NCBI GenBank assembly: GCA_030671095.1 | Contig: DAOVAK010000023.1 | Location: forward strand, 1-13,394 | Length of the DNA stretch: 13,394 nt | Source of the DNA: Deltaproteobacteria bacterium | GTDB lineage: Bacteria; Desulfobacterota; DSM-4660; Desulfatiglandales; HGW-15 | Direction of reading: 5' to 3' | Shown: positions 13,117 through 13,394 of the stretch, piece after piece | Numbering within the stretch: the stretch's first letter is position 1 | Layout: each line of letters opens with the position of its first letter | Position numbers and translations under genes: made by a program | The notes under the pieces: model-generated | Databases searched by the model: none | The model's input: only the letters and a program-made list of their open reading frames with translations | Told to the model about the DNA's origin: nothing

Positions 13117-13389
13117 CTTTCTCTTCCCAATTTCACCGTCTGATTTGGGTACTAAGACTGAAATTCGTAGGTTATGTAGCATTCCTGATCACCAGCAAGG
13201 TATTAGATGTAAGGCGCCGAGGAGCGACGACTGAGGCGTATGGAGCAATACGCCGCAAGCCTGCCCCCGCGAAGGCGGGGGGAGGAGCGATCGAAGGCAA
13301 CGCAGCCCTTCGGCTTTGCTCAGGGCCGTGAGCCTGTCGAACGGCAGATGATGCCTTGATGGTTGATCAGGCTTTCTCTTCCCAATTTC
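13117..13389. repeat. 18-bp perfect direct repeat, two copies
   Basis: CTTTCTCTTCCCAATTTC occurs at 13117-13134 and again at 13372-13389. On the minus strand the first copy is the ribosome-site region of mobB. The second abuts the end of the composite palindrome at 13184-13371 and is preceded, in minus-strand order, by AGGAGG at the window edge. The repeat is far longer than a typical target-site duplication. It may mark a duplication of the mobB leader or an older junction that the palindrome entered. Confidence 0.7.
13184..13371. repeat. Composite intergenic palindrome upstream of mobB
   Basis: CCTGATCA (13184-13191) pairs with TGATCAGG (13364-13371), and the next 20 nt of each arm also pair partially (CAAGG with CCTTG). 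Inside are a perfect GGCGTAT/ATACGCC hairpin (13235-13254), a strong CCCCCGC-GAAG-GCGGGGG hairpin (13264-13281), GCCCT/AGGGC (13305-13326) and GCCGT/ACGGC (13325-13345). GAGGAGCGA occurs twice, on either side of the GC-rich hairpin. The design of an outer palindrome with smaller palindromes nested inside is like copy 1 at 3001-3227, but the sequence is different. It encodes nothing credible. Confidence 0.7.
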
Positions 13390-13394
13390 CTCCT

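Overview
The window comes from a Gram-negative bacterium. It carries a complete tolQ-tolR-tolA-tolB-pal-cpoB envelope cluster, lipoprotein signals and a periplasmic beta-propeller protein. The MoeA variant (GGAWGSERD, LPGGPPSS), the MobB-MoeA pair and the abundance of long dispersed palindromes in intergenic DNA best fit the Desulfobacterota (former Deltaproteobacteria). That placement is inference from family resemblance, not a database match. No rRNA, tRNA, CRISPR array, transposase or phage gene is visible.

Layout, left to right. (1) 1-458 is gene-poor: an AT-rich inverted repeat around a terminator-like hairpin, then a good sigma70-type promoter, a leader hairpin and a 20-codon leader ORF that overlaps the start of namZ. 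(2) 459-1634 (+) is a NamZ/DUF1343 exo-N-acetylmuramidase without a signal peptide. (3) 1673-2065 (-) is a two-gene unit of an excisionase-type HTH protein and an unknown 69-aa protein. Across an AT-rich region it faces a secreted thermonuclease-family nuclease (2261-2881, +) with a Cys/His C-terminal tail. An 11-bp inverted repeat lies at both ends of that divergent region. (4) 2882-3354 is non-coding and carries copy 1 of a large palindromic repeat. (5) 3355-5112 (-) is a ClC chloride transporter with two CBS domains, and 5185-6078 (-) is cpoB. (6) 6079-6629 carries repeat copy 2, a terminator and a hairpin-rich stretch that may be a structured RNA. (7) 6630-10953 (-) holds pal, tolB, tolA, tolR and tolQ, with a promoter upstream of tolQ. 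(8) 11031-12290 (-) is a divergent moeA and 12584-13114 (-) is mobB. (9) 13115-13394 is a second kind of composite palindrome, next to one copy of an 18-bp direct repeat.

How the genes work together. TolQ and TolR form the inner-membrane proton-driven motor that energises TolA. TolA crosses the periplasm to TolB and Pal, holding the outer membrane to peptidoglycan during division, and CpoB links this to cell-wall synthesis. NamZ is also a cell-wall enzyme, of the recycling type. MobB and MoeA act at the last steps of molybdenum cofactor assembly. From tolQ leftward the order is that of E. coli, but between pal and cpoB there is a terminator, a possible RNA and a palindromic repeat, so cpoB (with clcA behind it) may be expressed separately.

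The most unusual material is non-coding. Two same-orientation copies of a palindromic element (3001-3227 and 6168-6353) have arms that changed in a compensating way, and one carries a cleanly nested 39-nt GC-rich palindrome. The window contains no convincing new defence or biosynthetic system.
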